Positions 32,836 to 43,112 of a DNA stretch of 64,000 nucleotides are shown in pieces. Within the stretch, counting starts at the first letter, position 1, and the number at the start of each line of letters is the position of its first letter. A program made the translations under genes and the position numbers. Origin of the DNA: Methylotenera oryzisoli (GTDB taxonomy: Bacteria > Pseudomonadota > Gammaproteobacteria > Burkholderiales > Methylophilaceae); contig NZ_PQVH01000014.1 in assembly GCF_004661485.1 (NCBI RefSeq), positions 62,001 to 126,000 of the forward strand, read 5' to 3'. Below the pieces are notes generated by a model, which ran no database searches, was not told where the DNA came from, and saw nothing but the letters and a program-made list of their open reading frames with translations.

Positions 32836-34239
32836 TTATCCTCTCAACAATTGATACACTTGGGCGTCATCCCAATCATACGATTTATCTATCTTCAATA
32901 TCACAGTGCGTTCCTGCGGCAACACTGCAGCTTCTATTACGCCAGCCAGCTTAGTGAGGCTACTTCGCACACTCGCCGCCACCTCTGCCGTCATTTGGTC
33001 AGCAGACGCTTCCATGGTGTACATTTTGGTTCTGACCGCTAACGGCGCCTGCATTGAAAGCGCTAATAATAGCCATAAAAGCATCATCATGCCACAAAAT
33101 ATAAACACGCTTGCAAAGCCGTAAACATGTGAAAGATAGCCACCTAATGCCCCCCCAACAAAAATCCCTAAAGACTGCGCGGTATTGTAAACACCCATGG
33201 CAGTACCCTTAGCTGCAGCCGGGGCGATTTTGCTGATTAACGATGGCAACGAAGCCTCTAGCACGTTGAAAGCAACAAAATAAACGGTGAGTGAGGCCAC
33301 GATTCCCCAGAAGTAATGTATCGATATAGAAAACATCAATTGCGCCACTAACATCATGGCAATCGCAATGACAAACACACGCTTCATCTGGGATTGCTTT
33401 TCCGCATAGATAATCGCTGGCACCATGAGTACAAAAGATGCCAATACGATAGGCAAATAGACCTGCCAATGCTGGTTCTCATGCATACCACTGGCACTCA
33501 CAATAGCAAAGGGGACAACAACAAACATCGCCATTTGGGCGGCATGCAAGGCAAAAATGCCATAATTCAAACGTAATAGCTGCTTATTGTTAAGTACATC
33601 CTTTAACTTAGCAGGCGTAGCGCTAGCATCAGAATGGTAATGGCTGTGCACTGGGTCTGGCACCACAAAGCGCACCACGGCAATGGCAGCCAAGGTCAAC
33701 ACACCTGTCAGGGCAAAAATACCCGTCACGCCTATCCATTGATTCAAAATTGGGCCGCCAACCAATGACACTGAAAACGCAACGCCTATCGTCACGCCTA
33801 TGGTGGCCATGGCTTTGGTGCGGTGTTCATCGCGCGTCAAATCAGCAACCAACGCCGTCACTACGGCAGAAACAGCTCCCGCGCCTTGTAAAGCGCGGCC
33901 AATAATAATGCCTTCAATACTGCCGGCTAGTGCAGCTACTAAACTGCCGATGGCAAAAATAGCTAAGCCCAGATAAATCATCGGCTTACGGCCATATTTA
34001 TCGGATGCCATGCCAAATGGCAATTGCAGCAAGGCTTGGGTTAACCCATAAGCGCCTAGCGCTAACCCCACCATAAAACTGCTAGGCTTGCCAGGCAAAG
34101 TGGATGCGTAAATTGCAAAAATCGGTAAAATCAAAAACATACCAAACATGCGCAAGCCGTAGATAGAGGCTAAACTCAAAGTCGCACGGGTTTCTGCCGG
34201 GGTCATTTTTTCTGATGAGAGATGTTGCGTTGATGACAT
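32836..34239 (-). CDS. YajR-like MFS transporter with C-terminal soluble domain
   Basis: The 467-residue protein has twelve transmembrane helices (to about residue 395), MFS motif A ([16 protein letters not shown]) and a cytosolic C-terminal stretch of about 70 residues with [24 protein letters not shown]. coli YajR has the same plan, with a ferredoxin-like YAM domain at the C-terminus. Substrate is unknown; it probably exports small molecules with proton antiport. It is divergent from uvrA and co-oriented with ssb. Confidence 0.88.
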   Translation of the reverse strand: MSSTQHLSSEKMTPAETRATLSLASIYGLRMFGMFLILPIFAIYASTLPGKPSSFMVGLALGAYGLTQALLQLPFGMASDKYGRKPMIYLGLAIFAIGSLVAALAGSIEGIIIGRALQGAGAVSAVVTALVADLTRDEHRTKAMATIGVTIGVAFSVSLVGGPILNQWIGVTGIFALTGVLTLAAIAVVRFVVPDPVHSHYHSDASATPAKLKDVLNNKQLLRLNYGIFALHAAQMAMFVVVPFAIVSASGMHENQHWQVYLPIVLASFVLMVPAIIYAEKQSQMKRVFVIAIAMMLVAQLMFSISIHYFWGIVASLTVYFVAFNVLEASLPSLISKIAPAAAKGTAMGVYNTAQSLGIFVGGALGGYLSHVYGFASVFIFCGMMMLLWLLLALSMQAPLAVRTKMYTMEASADQMTAEVAASVRSSLTKLAGVIEAAVLPQERTVILKIDKSYDWDDAQVYQLLRG

Positions 34240-34486
34240 GAAAAATAATTAAGCTAATTGCGTAAAAGTAGGTATATTAGCAGGTTGCCTTAATGTTAAC
34301 CTGAATGTTTCATAAAATTGCATACGGTCAATTGCCCATTTTATAGCATGCAGCGTTTGCTGGCGTGGCTCATGGGTCAAAACACCACCTCTTTCACAAA
34401 CTTTACCTACATCATAAAATACTGCGTGAACACGCGGCTATTTTATCAGACGCACAGGTGAGTAAAAGTACAATGGATTTAGCTAT

Positions 34487-37300
34487 ATGGATTTAATTCG
34501 CATTCGCGGTGCGCGCACGCATAACTTAAAGAATATTTCGCTGGATATTCCACGTAATCAGCTGGTTGTGATTACTGGCTTATCTGGTTCCGGTAAATCT
34601 TCACTTGCTTTTGACACCCTGTACGCAGAAGGTCAGCGGCGCTATGTAGAATCACTTTCAGCCTACGCGCGCCAGTTTCTGGCACGGATGGATAAGCCAG
34701 ATGTTGACCTAATAGAAGGCTTATCGCCAGCGATTTCGATTGAGCAAAAATCCACCTCGCACAACCCGCGCTCAACCGTGGGTACCGTGACAGAAATCCA
34801 TGATTACCTACGATTGTTATATGCACGTGCTGGCGACCCAGAGTGTCCTGAACACGGCATCAAACTTGAGGCACAAACAGTCAGCCAAATGGTTGATAGT
34901 GTATTGGCATTACCAGAAGATACAAAACTCATGATATTGGCGCCTGTGGTTTCTAACCGCAAAGGTGAACAAATTGATCTATTTGAAGAACTGAAAGCGC
35001 AAGGATTTGTAAGGCTGCGTATTGATGGCAAGATATATGAAGTGGATGCGTTACCGCAGCTAGCCAAAACCACCAAACATAACGTTGATGTCGTGATTGA
35101 CCGGATTAAGGTCAAGCCAGACATGAAACAGCGTATTGCAGAATCATTTGAAACTGCGTTACGCTTGGCTGATGGTAAAGCGATTGCCGTGGAAATGGAT
35201 ACCGACAAAGAGCTGCTATTCTCTGCTAAATTCTCATGCCCAGTGTGTGACTACTCACTTGCAGAATTAGAGCCGCGCCTATTCTCTTTCAACAACCCAA
35301 TGGGCGCCTGCCCAACTTGCGATGGTTTAGGCAACATCAACTTCTTTGACCCGAAACGCGTGGTTGCCTTCCCGCACTTATCATTGGCTTCAGGCGCAAT
35401 TAAAGGCTGGGATAAGCGTAACCAGTTTTATTTCCAGATGCTAGCCAGCTTGGCAGCACATTACCAATTCGATTTAGATACGACGTTTGAACAGTTGCCA
35501 GAGCCTATTCAAAAAATACTGCTCAACGGCAGCGGCAAAGAGGAAATCCCGTTTAAATACCTGAATGAGCGCGGTGTGTTCTATCAAAAAATCCACACCT
35601 TTGAAGGCATTTTAAATAACCTTCAACGCCGTTATCATGAGACCGACTCACAAACCGTACGCGAGGAGCTGGCAAAATACCTCAACTCGCAAAGCTGCCC
35701 GGACTGTGCAGGCACACGCTTACGCAAAGAAGCGCGCCACGTAAAAGTGGGCAACAAAAACATTCATGAAGTGTGCCAAGTGCCATTAAAGTTAGCACTT
35801 ACTTTCTTTGACTCACTCGAATTAACTGGCGCCAAGCTCGCAATTGCAGATAAGATTGTTAAAGAGATTAGCAACCGCTTAAAATTCCTCACTAACGTTG
35901 GGCTAGAGTATCTATCACTGTCTCGCTCAGCCGAAACCCTGTCAGGCGGCGAAGCGCAACGCATTAGACTAGCATCACAAATTGGCAGCGGCCTAACCGG
36001 CGTGATGTATGTGCTGGATGAGCCATCAATTGGCCTGCACCAGCGCGATAACGACCGCCTGTTGGACACACTCAAACGCTTACGCGACATTGGCAACAGC
36101 GTTATTGTGGTTGAGCATGATCAAGATGCGATTATGGCCGCAGACTATGTGGTCGACATTGGCCCTGGCGCAGGCGAGCATGGCGGACGTATTGTGGCCG
36201 AGGGCACTCCCGCGGAAATTAAAGAAAACATCAACTCTGTTACCGGTGAATATTTAAGCGGCAAACGCCAAATCACCTATAACAAAAAACGTACCGCACC
36301 AGACCCAGAGCGCTGGCTCACCATGAGCAATGCTACCGGCAACAACCTGAAGGATGTAACCTTAAAGCTGCCCGTTGGCTTACTCAGTTGCATCACCGGC
36401 GTGTCTGGCAGTGGCAAGTCCACCCTGATTAACGATACGCTATATCGAATCGTTGCACAGCATCTGTACGGCAGCAGTACCGAGCCTGCGCCTTATGGCG
36501 AAATCGACGGCTTAGCATTTTTCGATAAAGTGGTTGACGTAGACCAAAGCCCGATTGGCCGTACCCCGCGCTCCAACCCTGCCACCTACACCGGCCTGTT
36601 TACGCCTATTCGCGATTTGTTCGCTGGCGTACCAGAAAGTCGCGCACGCGGTTACGGACCAGGCCGTTACTCATTTAATGTGAAGGGCGGTCGCTGCGAA
36701 GCATGCCAAGGCGACGGCGTGCTACGCGTAGAAATGCACTTCTTGCCCGATGTTTACGTGCCATGTGATGTTTGTAAAGGCCAACGTTACAATCGCGAAA
36801 CGCTAGAAATTCAGTTCAAAGGCAAAAACATCCATGAGATTCTAGGGATGACCGTAGAGCAGGCGCACGCCTTTTTTAGTGCTCAGCCGGTGATTGCTAG
36901 AAAACTGCAAACCTTACTTGACGTAGGCTTAGGTTACATTACGCTAGGGCAAAGTGCGACTACGCTATCGGGCGGGGAAGCGCAACGCGTGAAACTGGCA
37001 CTGGAACTAAGTAAACGCGATACAGGCCGCACGCTTTACATCCTAGATGAACCGACCACCGGCCTACACTTTGCCGATATTCAATTATTACTAGATGTGA
37101 TTCACCGCCTACGCGACGCGGGCAATACCATTGTGATTATTGAGCATAATCTGGATGTGATTAAAACTGCAGACTGGATTGTAGACATGGGCCCAGAAGG
37201 CGGCGATGGCGGCGGCATGGTGATTGCAGAAGGCACCCCTGAGCAGGTTGCAACAAGCGAGATCAGCTACACCGCCAAATACCTAAAACTGATGCTTTAG
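34487..37300 (+). CDS. uvrA: UvrABC excinuclease subunit A
   Basis: The 937-residue protein has two ABC ATPase modules with Walker A sequences [13 protein letters not shown] (about 32-44) and [13 protein letters not shown] (about 638-650). It has two signatures ([32 protein letters not shown]) and zinc modules with paired CxxC (CPVC...CPTC and CEAC...CDVC). It recognises bulky DNA lesions and loads UvrB in nucleotide excision repair. Length is normal. No SOS box was recognised in the 247-bp divergent promoter region. Confidence 0.98.
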   Translation: MDLIRIRGARTHNLKNISLDIPRNQLVVITGLSGSGKSSLAFDTLYAEGQRRYVESLSAYARQFLARMDKPDVDLIEGLSPAISIEQKSTSHNPRSTVGTVTEIHDYLRLLYARAGDPECPEHGIKLEAQTVSQMVDSVLALPEDTKLMILAPVVSNRKGEQIDLFEELKAQGFVRLRIDGKIYEVDALPQLAKTTKHNVDVVIDRIKVKPDMKQRIAESFETALRLADGKAIAVEMDTDKELLFSAKFSCPVCDYSLAELEPRLFSFNNPMGACPTCDGLGNINFFDPKRVVAFPHLSLASGAIKGWDKRNQFYFQMLASLAAHYQFDLDTTFEQLPEPIQKILLNGSGKEEIPFKYLNERGVFYQKIHTFEGILNNLQRRYHETDSQTVREELAKYLNSQSCPDCAGTRLRKEARHVKVGNKNIHEVCQVPLKLALTFFDSLELTGAKLAIADKIVKEISNRLKFLTNVGLEYLSLSRSAETLSGGEAQRIRLASQIGSGLTGVMYVLDEPSIGLHQRDNDRLLDTLKRLRDIGNSVIVVEHDQDAIMAADYVVDIGPGAGEHGGRIVAEGTPAEIKENINSVTGEYLSGKRQITYNKKRTAPDPERWLTMSNATGNNLKDVTLKLPVGLLSCITGVSGSGKSTLINDTLYRIVAQHLYGSSTEPAPYGEIDGLAFFDKVVDVDQSPIGRTPRSNPATYTGLFTPIRDLFAGVPESRARGYGPGRYSFNVKGGRCEACQGDGVLRVEMHFLPDVYVPCDVCKGQRYNRETLEIQFKGKNIHEILGMTVEQAHAFFSAQPVIARKLQTLLDVGLGYITLGQSATTLSGGEAQRVKLALELSKRDTGRTLYILDEPTTGLHFADIQLLLDVIHRLRDAGNTIVIIEHNLDVIKTADWIVDMGPEGGDGGGMVIAEGTPEQVATSEISYTAKYLKLML

Positions 37301-37312
37301 CAAACAAACTAC

Positions 37313-37355
37313 AAACGCTGATTAAAATACAGATTGCGTATTTTAATCAGCGTTT
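37313..37355. terminator. Long hairpin terminator after uvrA
   Basis: A perfect 18-bp stem (AAACGCTGATTAAAATAC at 37313-37330 with its complement at 37338-37355) closes a 7-nt loop 13 nt after the uvrA stop. It ends in TTT and is probably the transcript end of uvrA. Confidence 0.75.
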
Positions 37356-37418
37356 CAAAAGCAATAAATAATTAGTTGGCGCTATCAAACCAGTTGCAGC
37401 AATGCCGCAACCTCAAGA

Positions 37419-38246
37419 CTACATCATCGCATTAGCTTCTTGCAGCAACCCTCGGTAGTGCTCAATCAACAACGCCCAAGCATCCACCCTAAACTGCAAA
37501 TGCTGAATCACTTCTGGGTTTAAAGACGCAACGATGGCATTCGCCTCATCTCCCCGTACCAGCCCTTGTGCAATCTGCACCGCGATATAAACCACAGGCG
37601 CAACTCCGCATGCACCTTTATCCAGTGGCGTCGCATAGTAATGCAATGCGCGTGAAATTTCGGATGGAAAGCCCCAGCGCAGCGCAAGCTCTTCGCCAAT
37701 CTGACAATGATCTAAACCGATTACGTCACGCTCTGCCAAGCGCCGCTTTTCCGCGCAAGCACCCTCACACAGGGCATCTACCTGCAGCGACACCTCGGGC
37801 GACACCAAATGCAGCAACAAATCACCAATATTGTGTAATAGGCCAGCGACATATGCCACTTCAGCATCTCGGCCCAACTGCTTGGCAATGTCACGACTGA
37901 TGCTAGCGGCAAGCAAACTGTGGCTCCAAAATCTTTTTAAATCCAAGCTAGGCACATGAGCAATCGCCCCAGTAACTCCACTAGCAATGACCAAAGAACG
38001 AAGCTTAGCCAAGCCCAAAATAGCAACCGCATCGTCGATATTTTTAACAGCTCGCGTCACCCCATAAAATGATGAATTGGCCATTTTCAGCACCTTAGCG
38101 GCAATCACTGCGTCTTGCTCAATAATGCTCGCCAGCTGATTAATATCAACATTATCATTGCTGAGCATCTGCATCACCTCTTGCACCACTTTAGGCAGGC
38201 TAGGTAAGCGAACAATCGAATTAAAAAAATCTTCTACTGACTGCAT
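37419..38246 (-). CDS. HDOD-domain signalling protein
   Basis: The 275-residue protein is a stand-alone HDOD domain: LPSLPKVVQEVMQML, LASIIEQDAVIAAKVLKMAN, SFYGVTRAVKNIDDAVAILG. Then comes the degenerate HD site VAYVAGLLHNIGDLLL (HN in place of HD) and GLDHCQIGEELALRWGFP. HDOD proteins are linked to cyclic di-GMP, stress and motility signalling and usually lack phosphodiesterase activity. It is a single gene between uvrA and mtgA. Confidence 0.9.
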   Translation of the reverse strand: MQSVEDFFNSIVRLPSLPKVVQEVMQMLSNDNVDINQLASIIEQDAVIAAKVLKMANSSFYGVTRAVKNIDDAVAILGLAKLRSLVIASGVTGAIAHVPSLDLKRFWSHSLLAASISRDIAKQLGRDAEVAYVAGLLHNIGDLLLHLVSPEVSLQVDALCEGACAEKRRLAERDVIGLDHCQIGEELALRWGFPSEISRALHYYATPLDKGACGVAPVVYIAVQIAQGLVRGDEANAIVASLNPEVIQHLQFRVDAWALLIEHYRGLLQEANAMM

Positions 38247-38327
38247 GCACCTCTCCGTTTAACGTGAGTGATCAATCCTGCCTCGGACACATCTCAAAAC
38301 TTTAGTCATCCGCACGCCATACTTAGC

Positions 38328-39062
38328 TTAAGGCACTGGCACCATGTGCATTCTTGCCTGTATCGTGCCTGTGCGCCTATTCAAATAACGAGTGTACTGA
38401 TGCTTATCGTAAAAACGTGGATTAGGGATCATTGCCGCCAGCCTCGCCGCCTGCCCTTTGCTTAATCCTGCTGCACTCGTTTTGTAGTAATGCCGCGCAG
38501 CAGCCTCGGCGCCAAACACCCCATTACCCCACTCGATCACATTTAGATAAATCTCTAAAATGCGCCGTTTAGACATGACGTTTTCCAACATGATCGTAAT
38601 GATGGCCTCTTGCCCTTTGCGCCAAGGCGTTCTTTTGGTGGATAAAAACAGATTTTTTGCCAGCTGTTGGCTAATGGTCGAGCCGCCAGCCACAATCTTG
38701 CCTTTTTTCAGGTTTTTTTCATAAGCCTTCTGTATACCATCCCAATCAAAACCCTCATGATCAAGAAATTTTGCATCTTCTGAGGCAATCACCGCACGTT
38801 TTAAATGATTAGATATTTTTTCATAATCCACCCATTTATATTTCAGCTCGGCATCCGGACGATTTTCCTGAATAATTTCCAAGCGGTCTTCCATGAAGGC
38901 GCTAGAAGAAGGGTTAAATTTAACCCACCAGCAAATATGCAAAAATATCCAAACCTGATACAACAGCACAAAAGCAATAAAAAGCACAGCCGCACGCTCT
39001 AAATAAGCACCTACACTCAGCGGCGCTGCATTAGGTTTACTATTCATCAACCAAGTAATCAT
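38328..39062 (-). CDS. mtgA: Monofunctional biosynthetic peptidoglycan transglycosylase
   Basis: The 244-residue protein has one N-terminal membrane helix (about 25-50) and a GT51 transglycosylase domain: VIASEDAKFLDHEGFDWDGI with the catalytic Glu, GGSTISQQLAKNLFLS, and KRRILEIYLNVIEWGNGVFG with the second Glu. It polymerises lipid II into glycan strands without a transpeptidase domain. It overlaps the end of aroE by 4 nt, so it belongs to the rhodanese-aroE-mtgA operon. Confidence 0.95.
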   Translation of the reverse strand: MITWLMNSKPNAAPLSVGAYLERAAVLFIAFVLLYQVWIFLHICWWVKFNPSSSAFMEDRLEIIQENRPDAELKYKWVDYEKISNHLKRAVIASEDAKFLDHEGFDWDGIQKAYEKNLKKGKIVAGGSTISQQLAKNLFLSTKRTPWRKGQEAIITIMLENVMSKRRILEIYLNVIEWGNGVFGAEAAARHYYKTSAAGLSKGQAARLAAMIPNPRFYDKHQYTRYLNRRTGTIQARMHMVPVP

Positions 39063-39910
39063 CTTGCCAGTGCCCTTATTTTATCCATCACCGGCTTAGT
39101 GTCAGGATGCACGCCGCGCCATAAATAAAATGCCTCGGCAGCCTGCTCTACCAACATACCCAGCCCGTCAGCCACTTGCGCACCATTGCGGCGTGCCTGA
39201 GCCATAAATGGCGTTTCACGACCATACATCATGTCGTAAGCCAAGCAACCTTCAGCAAAAATTGTATCGGAAATAGGCAGAGCGGTATCGGTCAAACCAG
39301 CGGATGTACTATTGATGATTAAGTCAAACTGCAAACCATCTAACTCCTCAAATCGCTTAGGTAAACTCAAGATGGCACTGTTGCTTGCTTGAACAATCTC
39401 AGCAAGACGATTGGCCGCCTCTTCCGCCTTAGCAAAGGTGCGATTAGCAATCACAATAGAGTCCGGGGCCGCTTCGACCAGCGGCTGAAGAATCCCATAA
39501 GCCGCACCGCCACTACCTAGCACCAGCACCCTTTTATGACGGATATCAAACTTAATATTATTAGTGATATCGTTCACTAGCCCCACACCATCTGTGTTGT
39601 CTGCAATAACCCCTGCATCCATATTAAATATCAGAGTATTTGATGCACCGGCCCTCGCCGCAAAAGAATTCACCTTGCCATGTGCAGAAGCAAACTTCAA
39701 AGCCTCAAACTTAAATGGCACCGTGACATTCAGTCCCTTATAACCATTTTCCCTAAGCGTTTCTACCGTATTCTCAAACCCATCTAATGGCGCCAGAATA
39801 GCCTCATAACTCATACTCTGTCCAGTTTGCTGGGCAAAAGCAGCATGAATCAATGGCGATTTACTATGTGCGATTGGATTACCGATCACCGCATATTTAT
39901 CCACCATCAT
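39059..39910 (-). CDS. aroE: Shikimate dehydrogenase
   Basis: From the ATG at 39910 (overlapping the rhodanese stop as TAATG) the enzyme has about 283 residues. It has YAVIGNPIAHSKSP for shikimate binding, NVTVPFK with the catalytic Lys, NTDGVGLVNDI with the catalytic Asp, and the NADP fold VLVLGSGGAAYGIL followed by IANRTFAKAEE. It reduces 3-dehydroshikimate. The in-frame start at 39943 would add an unrelated tail of 11 residues and is less likely. Confidence 0.95.
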   Translation of the reverse strand: MMVDKYAVIGNPIAHSKSPLIHAAFAQQTGQSMSYEAILAPLDGFENTVETLRENGYKGLNVTVPFKFEALKFASAHGKVNSFAARAGASNTLIFNMDAGVIADNTDGVGLVNDITNNIKFDIRHKRVLVLGSGGAAYGILQPLVEAAPDSIVIANRTFAKAEEAANRLAEIVQASNSAILSLPKRFEELDGLQFDLIINSTSAGLTDTALPISDTIFAEGCLAYDMMYGRETPFMAQARRNGAQVADGLGMLVEQAAEAFYLWRGVHPDTKPVMDKIRALAR

Positions 39911-40374
39911 TAATTTGTCCAAGGTAAGCCCGCGTGCTTCCAACCGTTTATCAACGTGCGCTGCTTATATTCATTGGCATCACCTTCAAAGCCCTCCAGC
40001 ACGTTATATACATGCATATAGCCTAAAGACTCAGCAACCACGGCTGCATTGTGTGAACGTCCCCCCGTTCTGCATAAAAACATAATGACCGTATTTTTAT
40101 CCGCGCCTTTTTGGTTAAGCTGTGCCTGCAATTGCGCGGCAAAGTCTGGATTAGCCACCATTCCTGGGTAAAAAGCCCACTCTACGTGTAGCGCAGATGG
40201 CACACGTCCGACCAACTCTAGTTCCGCCTTGGTGCGTACATCCACCAGCTGTGCACTTGCATCCGCACGCAAAATTGCATCCGCCTCTTGTGGCGTCAGC
40301 GCACCAGTGTATGGCAAACGCTTTTCAATCGCACGCTGCTCTGCAAGCGCCAAAATTTCCTGTATATCACTCAT
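39910..40374 (-). CDS. Rhodanese-like sulfurtransferase domain protein
   Basis: The 154-residue protein is a single rhodanese domain: LVDVRTKAELELVGRVPSAL, and the active-site loop FLCRTGGRSHNAA with C101, which would carry a persulfide. The six-residue loop after Cys is typical of sulfur-relay rhodaneses. It has no signal peptide. It is the first gene of a small operon with aroE and mtgA. Confidence 0.92.
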   Translation of the reverse strand: MSDIQEILALAEQRAIEKRLPYTGALTPQEADAILRADASAQLVDVRTKAELELVGRVPSALHVEWAFYPGMVANPDFAAQLQAQLNQKGADKNTVIMFLCRTGGRSHNAAVVAESLGYMHVYNVLEGFEGDANEYKQRTLINGWKHAGLPWTN

Positions 40375-40519
40375 GATGCATCTATCCTTAAATTACATGT
40401 CCAAAAACAACCTGTTAACACCTTTTTCTTAACACCATTACTGCCGTTCGAATTATAATAAACCATCTTTAAGATTATGCTTAAACCTGTTGAGACTAAC
40501 CACGTCGCCAACACTCATT

Positions 40520-40566
40520 TGCACTTATTTTGTGCGTAAAATCACAAAATGCATCATACTGGTGCA
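40520..40566 (+). promoter_or_regulatory. Two NtrC-like binding sites upstream of glnA
   Basis: Two 17-mers resemble the NtrC consensus TGCACCA-N3-TGGTGCA: TGCACTTATTTTGTGCG (40520-40536) and TGCATCATACTGGTGCA (40550-40566). Their centres are 30 bp apart (three helical turns) and lie about 85-115 bp before the sigma-54 promoter, a normal enhancer arrangement. Confidence 0.8.
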
Positions 40567-40625
40567 TCAATGCGAAGCTGTCTTAATTTATCCTCTAAAA
40601 TTCAAGCGTTTACCGCTTTCCAGAT

Positions 40626-40641
40626 TGGCACGTTTCCTGCT
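40626..40641 (+). promoter_or_regulatory. Sigma-54 promoter of glnA
   Basis: TGGCACGTTTCCTGCT has the -24 GG and -12 GC elements at the required 12-nt distance and matches the consensus TGGCACG-N4-TTGCW at all but one position. The glnA ATG follows 65 bp downstream with an AGGAG site. Confidence 0.88.
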
Positions 40642-40705
40642 AATCTTATGAGTTGAATTTTTACTTGTTTTATTTTAACCCACACCACACCAATAGGAGA
40701 TTCTA

Positions 40706-42115
40706 ATGTCAGTGGAAAATGTAATGAAATTGGTAATCGATAACGACATTAAATTTGTTGATTTTCGTTTTACCGATACACGCGGCAAAGAGCAACACGT
40801 AACAGTGCCAGTGTCACACTTTAATGAAGACAAATTTACAGAAGGTCACGCTTTTGACGGTTCTTCTATCGCTGGCTGGAAAGGCATTCAAGCATCTGAC
40901 ATGCAATTGATGCCAGATCCAAGTACTGCATTTATCGACCCGTTCTTCGACGAGCCAACATTAGTATTAACTTGTGACGTGGTAGACCCTACTGATGGTA
41001 AAGGTTATGACCGTGACCCACGTAGCTTGGCAAAACGTGCTGAAGCATACTTAAAATCAAGCGGCTTAGGCGACACAGCTTACTTTGGTCCAGAACCAGA
41101 GTTCTTCATTTTTGACAGCATCCAATGGGATGTTTCAATGAACGGCAGCTCAGTACGCATCAACTCTGAAGAAGGCGCATGGTCATCAAACGAGAAATTT
41201 GAAGGCGGCAACACAGGTCACCGCCCAGGCGTTAAAGGCGGCTACTTCCCAGTGCCACCAGTCGACTCACTACACGACATCCGTTCAGCAATGTGTACAA
41301 CATTAGAACAACTAGGCGTGCCAGTTGAAGTACACCACCACGAAGTTGCAACTGCTGGCCAATGTGAAATTGGTACAAAATTCAGCACATTGACACAACG
41401 TGCTGACTGGACTCAAATCCAAAAATACGTGATTTTGAACACAGCACACGCTTATGGCAAAACTGCTACATTCATGCCAAAACCATTCGCTGGCGATAAC
41501 GGCTCTGGTATGCACGTTCACCAATCAGTTTGGAAAGATGGCAAAAACCTGTTTGCAGGTAACGGCTACGCTGGCTTGAGCGAATTCGCACTTTACTACA
41601 TCGGCGGTATCATCAAACACGCTCGTGCATTAAACGCGATTACAAACCCAGGTACTAACTCATACAAACGTTTAGTACCACACTTCGAAGCACCAGTTAA
41701 ATTAGCTTACTCAGCTAAAAACCGTTCAGCTTCTATCCGTATTCCTTTTGTGCATTCTGACAAAGGTCGCCGTGTTGAAGCGCGCTTCCCAGATCCAATC
41801 GCTAACCCATACTTGGCATTCTCTGCATTGCTAATGGCTGGTTTAGATGGCGTGCAAAACAAGATTCACCCAGGTGAAGCTGCAACTAAAGACTTGTACC
41901 ATCTTCCACCAGAAGAAGATGCTAAGATCCCAACAGTATGCGCATCACTAGAGCAAGCACTAGAAGCACTTGATGCTGACCGTGAGTTTTTAACTAAGGG
42001 TGGCGTATTTACTAACGACTGGATCGATGCATACATCGCATTGAAAATGGAAGAAGTAAACAAAGTACGCATGACACCACACCCAGCTGAGTTTGGCTTG
42101 TACTACTCTTGCTAA
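40706..42115 (+). CDS. glnA: Glutamine synthetase type I
   Basis: The 469-residue enzyme has the GS beta-grasp domain ([17 protein letters not shown]). Catalytic blocks follow: [31 protein letters not shown], the ATP loop around [16 protein letters not shown], and [16 protein letters not shown]. The segment [10 protein letters not shown] holds the Tyr adenylylated in the GlnE-controlled subtype. It forms glutamine from glutamate and ammonia. A sigma-54 promoter with NtrC-like sites lies upstream, and ntrBC lie 1-2 kb downstream. Codon choice is biased as in highly expressed genes. Confidence 0.98.
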   Translation: MSVENVMKLVIDNDIKFVDFRFTDTRGKEQHVTVPVSHFNEDKFTEGHAFDGSSIAGWKGIQASDMQLMPDPSTAFIDPFFDEPTLVLTCDVVDPTDGKGYDRDPRSLAKRAEAYLKSSGLGDTAYFGPEPEFFIFDSIQWDVSMNGSSVRINSEEGAWSSNEKFEGGNTGHRPGVKGGYFPVPPVDSLHDIRSAMCTTLEQLGVPVEVHHHEVATAGQCEIGTKFSTLTQRADWTQIQKYVILNTAHAYGKTATFMPKPFAGDNGSGMHVHQSVWKDGKNLFAGNGYAGLSEFALYYIGGIIKHARALNAITNPGTNSYKRLVPHFEAPVKLAYSAKNRSASIRIPFVHSDKGRRVEARFPDPIANPYLAFSALLMAGLDGVQNKIHPGEAATKDLYHLPPEEDAKIPTVCASLEQALEALDADREFLTKGGVFTNDWIDAYIALKMEEVNKVRMTPHPAEFGLYYSC

Positions 42116-42154
42116 TGTGTTGCTAGCTTAAGCATCTGTTAGTTTGATTTAATT

Positions 42155-42180
42155 AAAAAGGGCGATTTATCGCCCTTTTT
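42155..42180. terminator. Terminator of glnA
   Basis: AAAAAGGGCGA-TTTA-TCGCCCTTTTT is an 11-bp perfect stem ending in a T-run 40 nt after the glnA stop. It separates glnA from the downstream genes. Confidence 0.93.
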
Positions 42181-42309
42181 AATTTTTAATGCTTAAGCAT
42201 TCCCCTCAAGAGCCAAGTCAACGCAATACAATGTACATCCGTTAAGCAACGAGCTAACCCTAATACAATCCATGTTGCCTTATTTGATTAACTCTAATAA
42301 ACTCACCTC

Positions 42310-42810
42310 ATGAAAAAACACTTATTTTTATCACTGATTGCTATTACGCTCTCAAGCCATGCATTTGCTGAAATTTATAAGCGTGTAGATGCAGATGGTC
42401 GCGTAACCTACTCCAATATTAAAAGTAAAGGCTCAACCCGCCTTGAACTAGACCCCGACGCCAACTCGATTACCAACGAGAGCAGACCCAAAGCTAGCCC
42501 AGCCCCCTCCAAGCGGACAGTTACGCCTGACAGCTTTCCACGTGTGGATGCCAACACGCAAAACCAGCGCGATGGCAAACGTAGAGAAATTTTACAAAAT
42601 GAGCTTGAAGCTGAAAAGGCAGCACTAGAAGAGGCGAAAAAAGCCTATGCCGAAGGCGAATCAAATCCTGAAGTTTACAAAACAGCAACTGGGCAAACTT
42701 TTAGAAACGTTCCAAAATTCGAAGAAAAAATGAGAAGCCTGCAAGCCAATGTAGACAATCACAAAAAAAATATCGAGCTTTTACAAAAAGAAATCGATTC
42801 GTTACGCTAA
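42310..42810 (+). CDS. Secreted DUF4124-domain protein with coiled coil
   Basis: The 166-residue protein has a signal peptide (about 1-20, ending SSHAFAE), then IYKRVDADGRVTYSNIKSKG, the DUF4124 motif. A Pro/Ser-rich linker follows, then a charged helical stretch (about 88-166) likely to form a coiled coil. DUF4124 proteins are periplasmic and of unknown function; one often lies next to glnA/ntrB in betaproteobacteria. Confidence 0.88.
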   Translation: MKKHLFLSLIAITLSSHAFAEIYKRVDADGRVTYSNIKSKGSTRLELDPDANSITNESRPKASPAPSKRTVTPDSFPRVDANTQNQRDGKRREILQNELEAEKAALEEAKKAYAEGESNPEVYKTATGQTFRNVPKFEEKMRSLQANVDNHKKNIELLQKEIDSLR

Positions 42811-42833
42811 CAGCCTAACTTCAAACAACGAAC

Positions 42834-42876
42834 AAAGCCGCTATCGCACCATTTAGGTGCATTGACGGCTTTTTTG
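42834..42876 (+). terminator. Terminator after the DUF4124 gene
   Basis: The outer stem AAAGCCG / CGGCTTT encloses an inner stem GCACC-ATTTA-GGTGC and is followed by a T-run. The rest of the gap up to 43112 shows no gene and no clear promoter. Confidence 0.85.
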
Positions 42877-43112
42877 TTTTCTATTCCTGCTATACTTAAA
42901 CCCATTAATATCGGGAACTAATAGGTTCTACTAATCAACCAAATCCAGATATTCAGCATCACCATATTTTTTTAGCATTGATATTCAATGGGTTAATAAC
43001 CAACATGCACAACTATGGCATATTTAAAAAACTTATTCATAACACACGTTAAAACTGGTCTGTCTTTTGCTTATGGTAAGTCAATCAATGAAATGACGAG
43101 TGAAGCACTATT

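Noticed and set aside
34240-34486. SOS (LexA) box between uvrA and the MFS/ssb genes
   Set aside because: I looked for CTGT-N8-ACAG and similar dyads and saw no convincing match.
39911-39943. Longer start for aroE at 39943
   Set aside because: It would overlap the rhodanese gene by 34 nt and add an unrelated tail; the TAATG overlap start at 39910 leads straight into the conserved YAVIGNPIAHSKSP segment.
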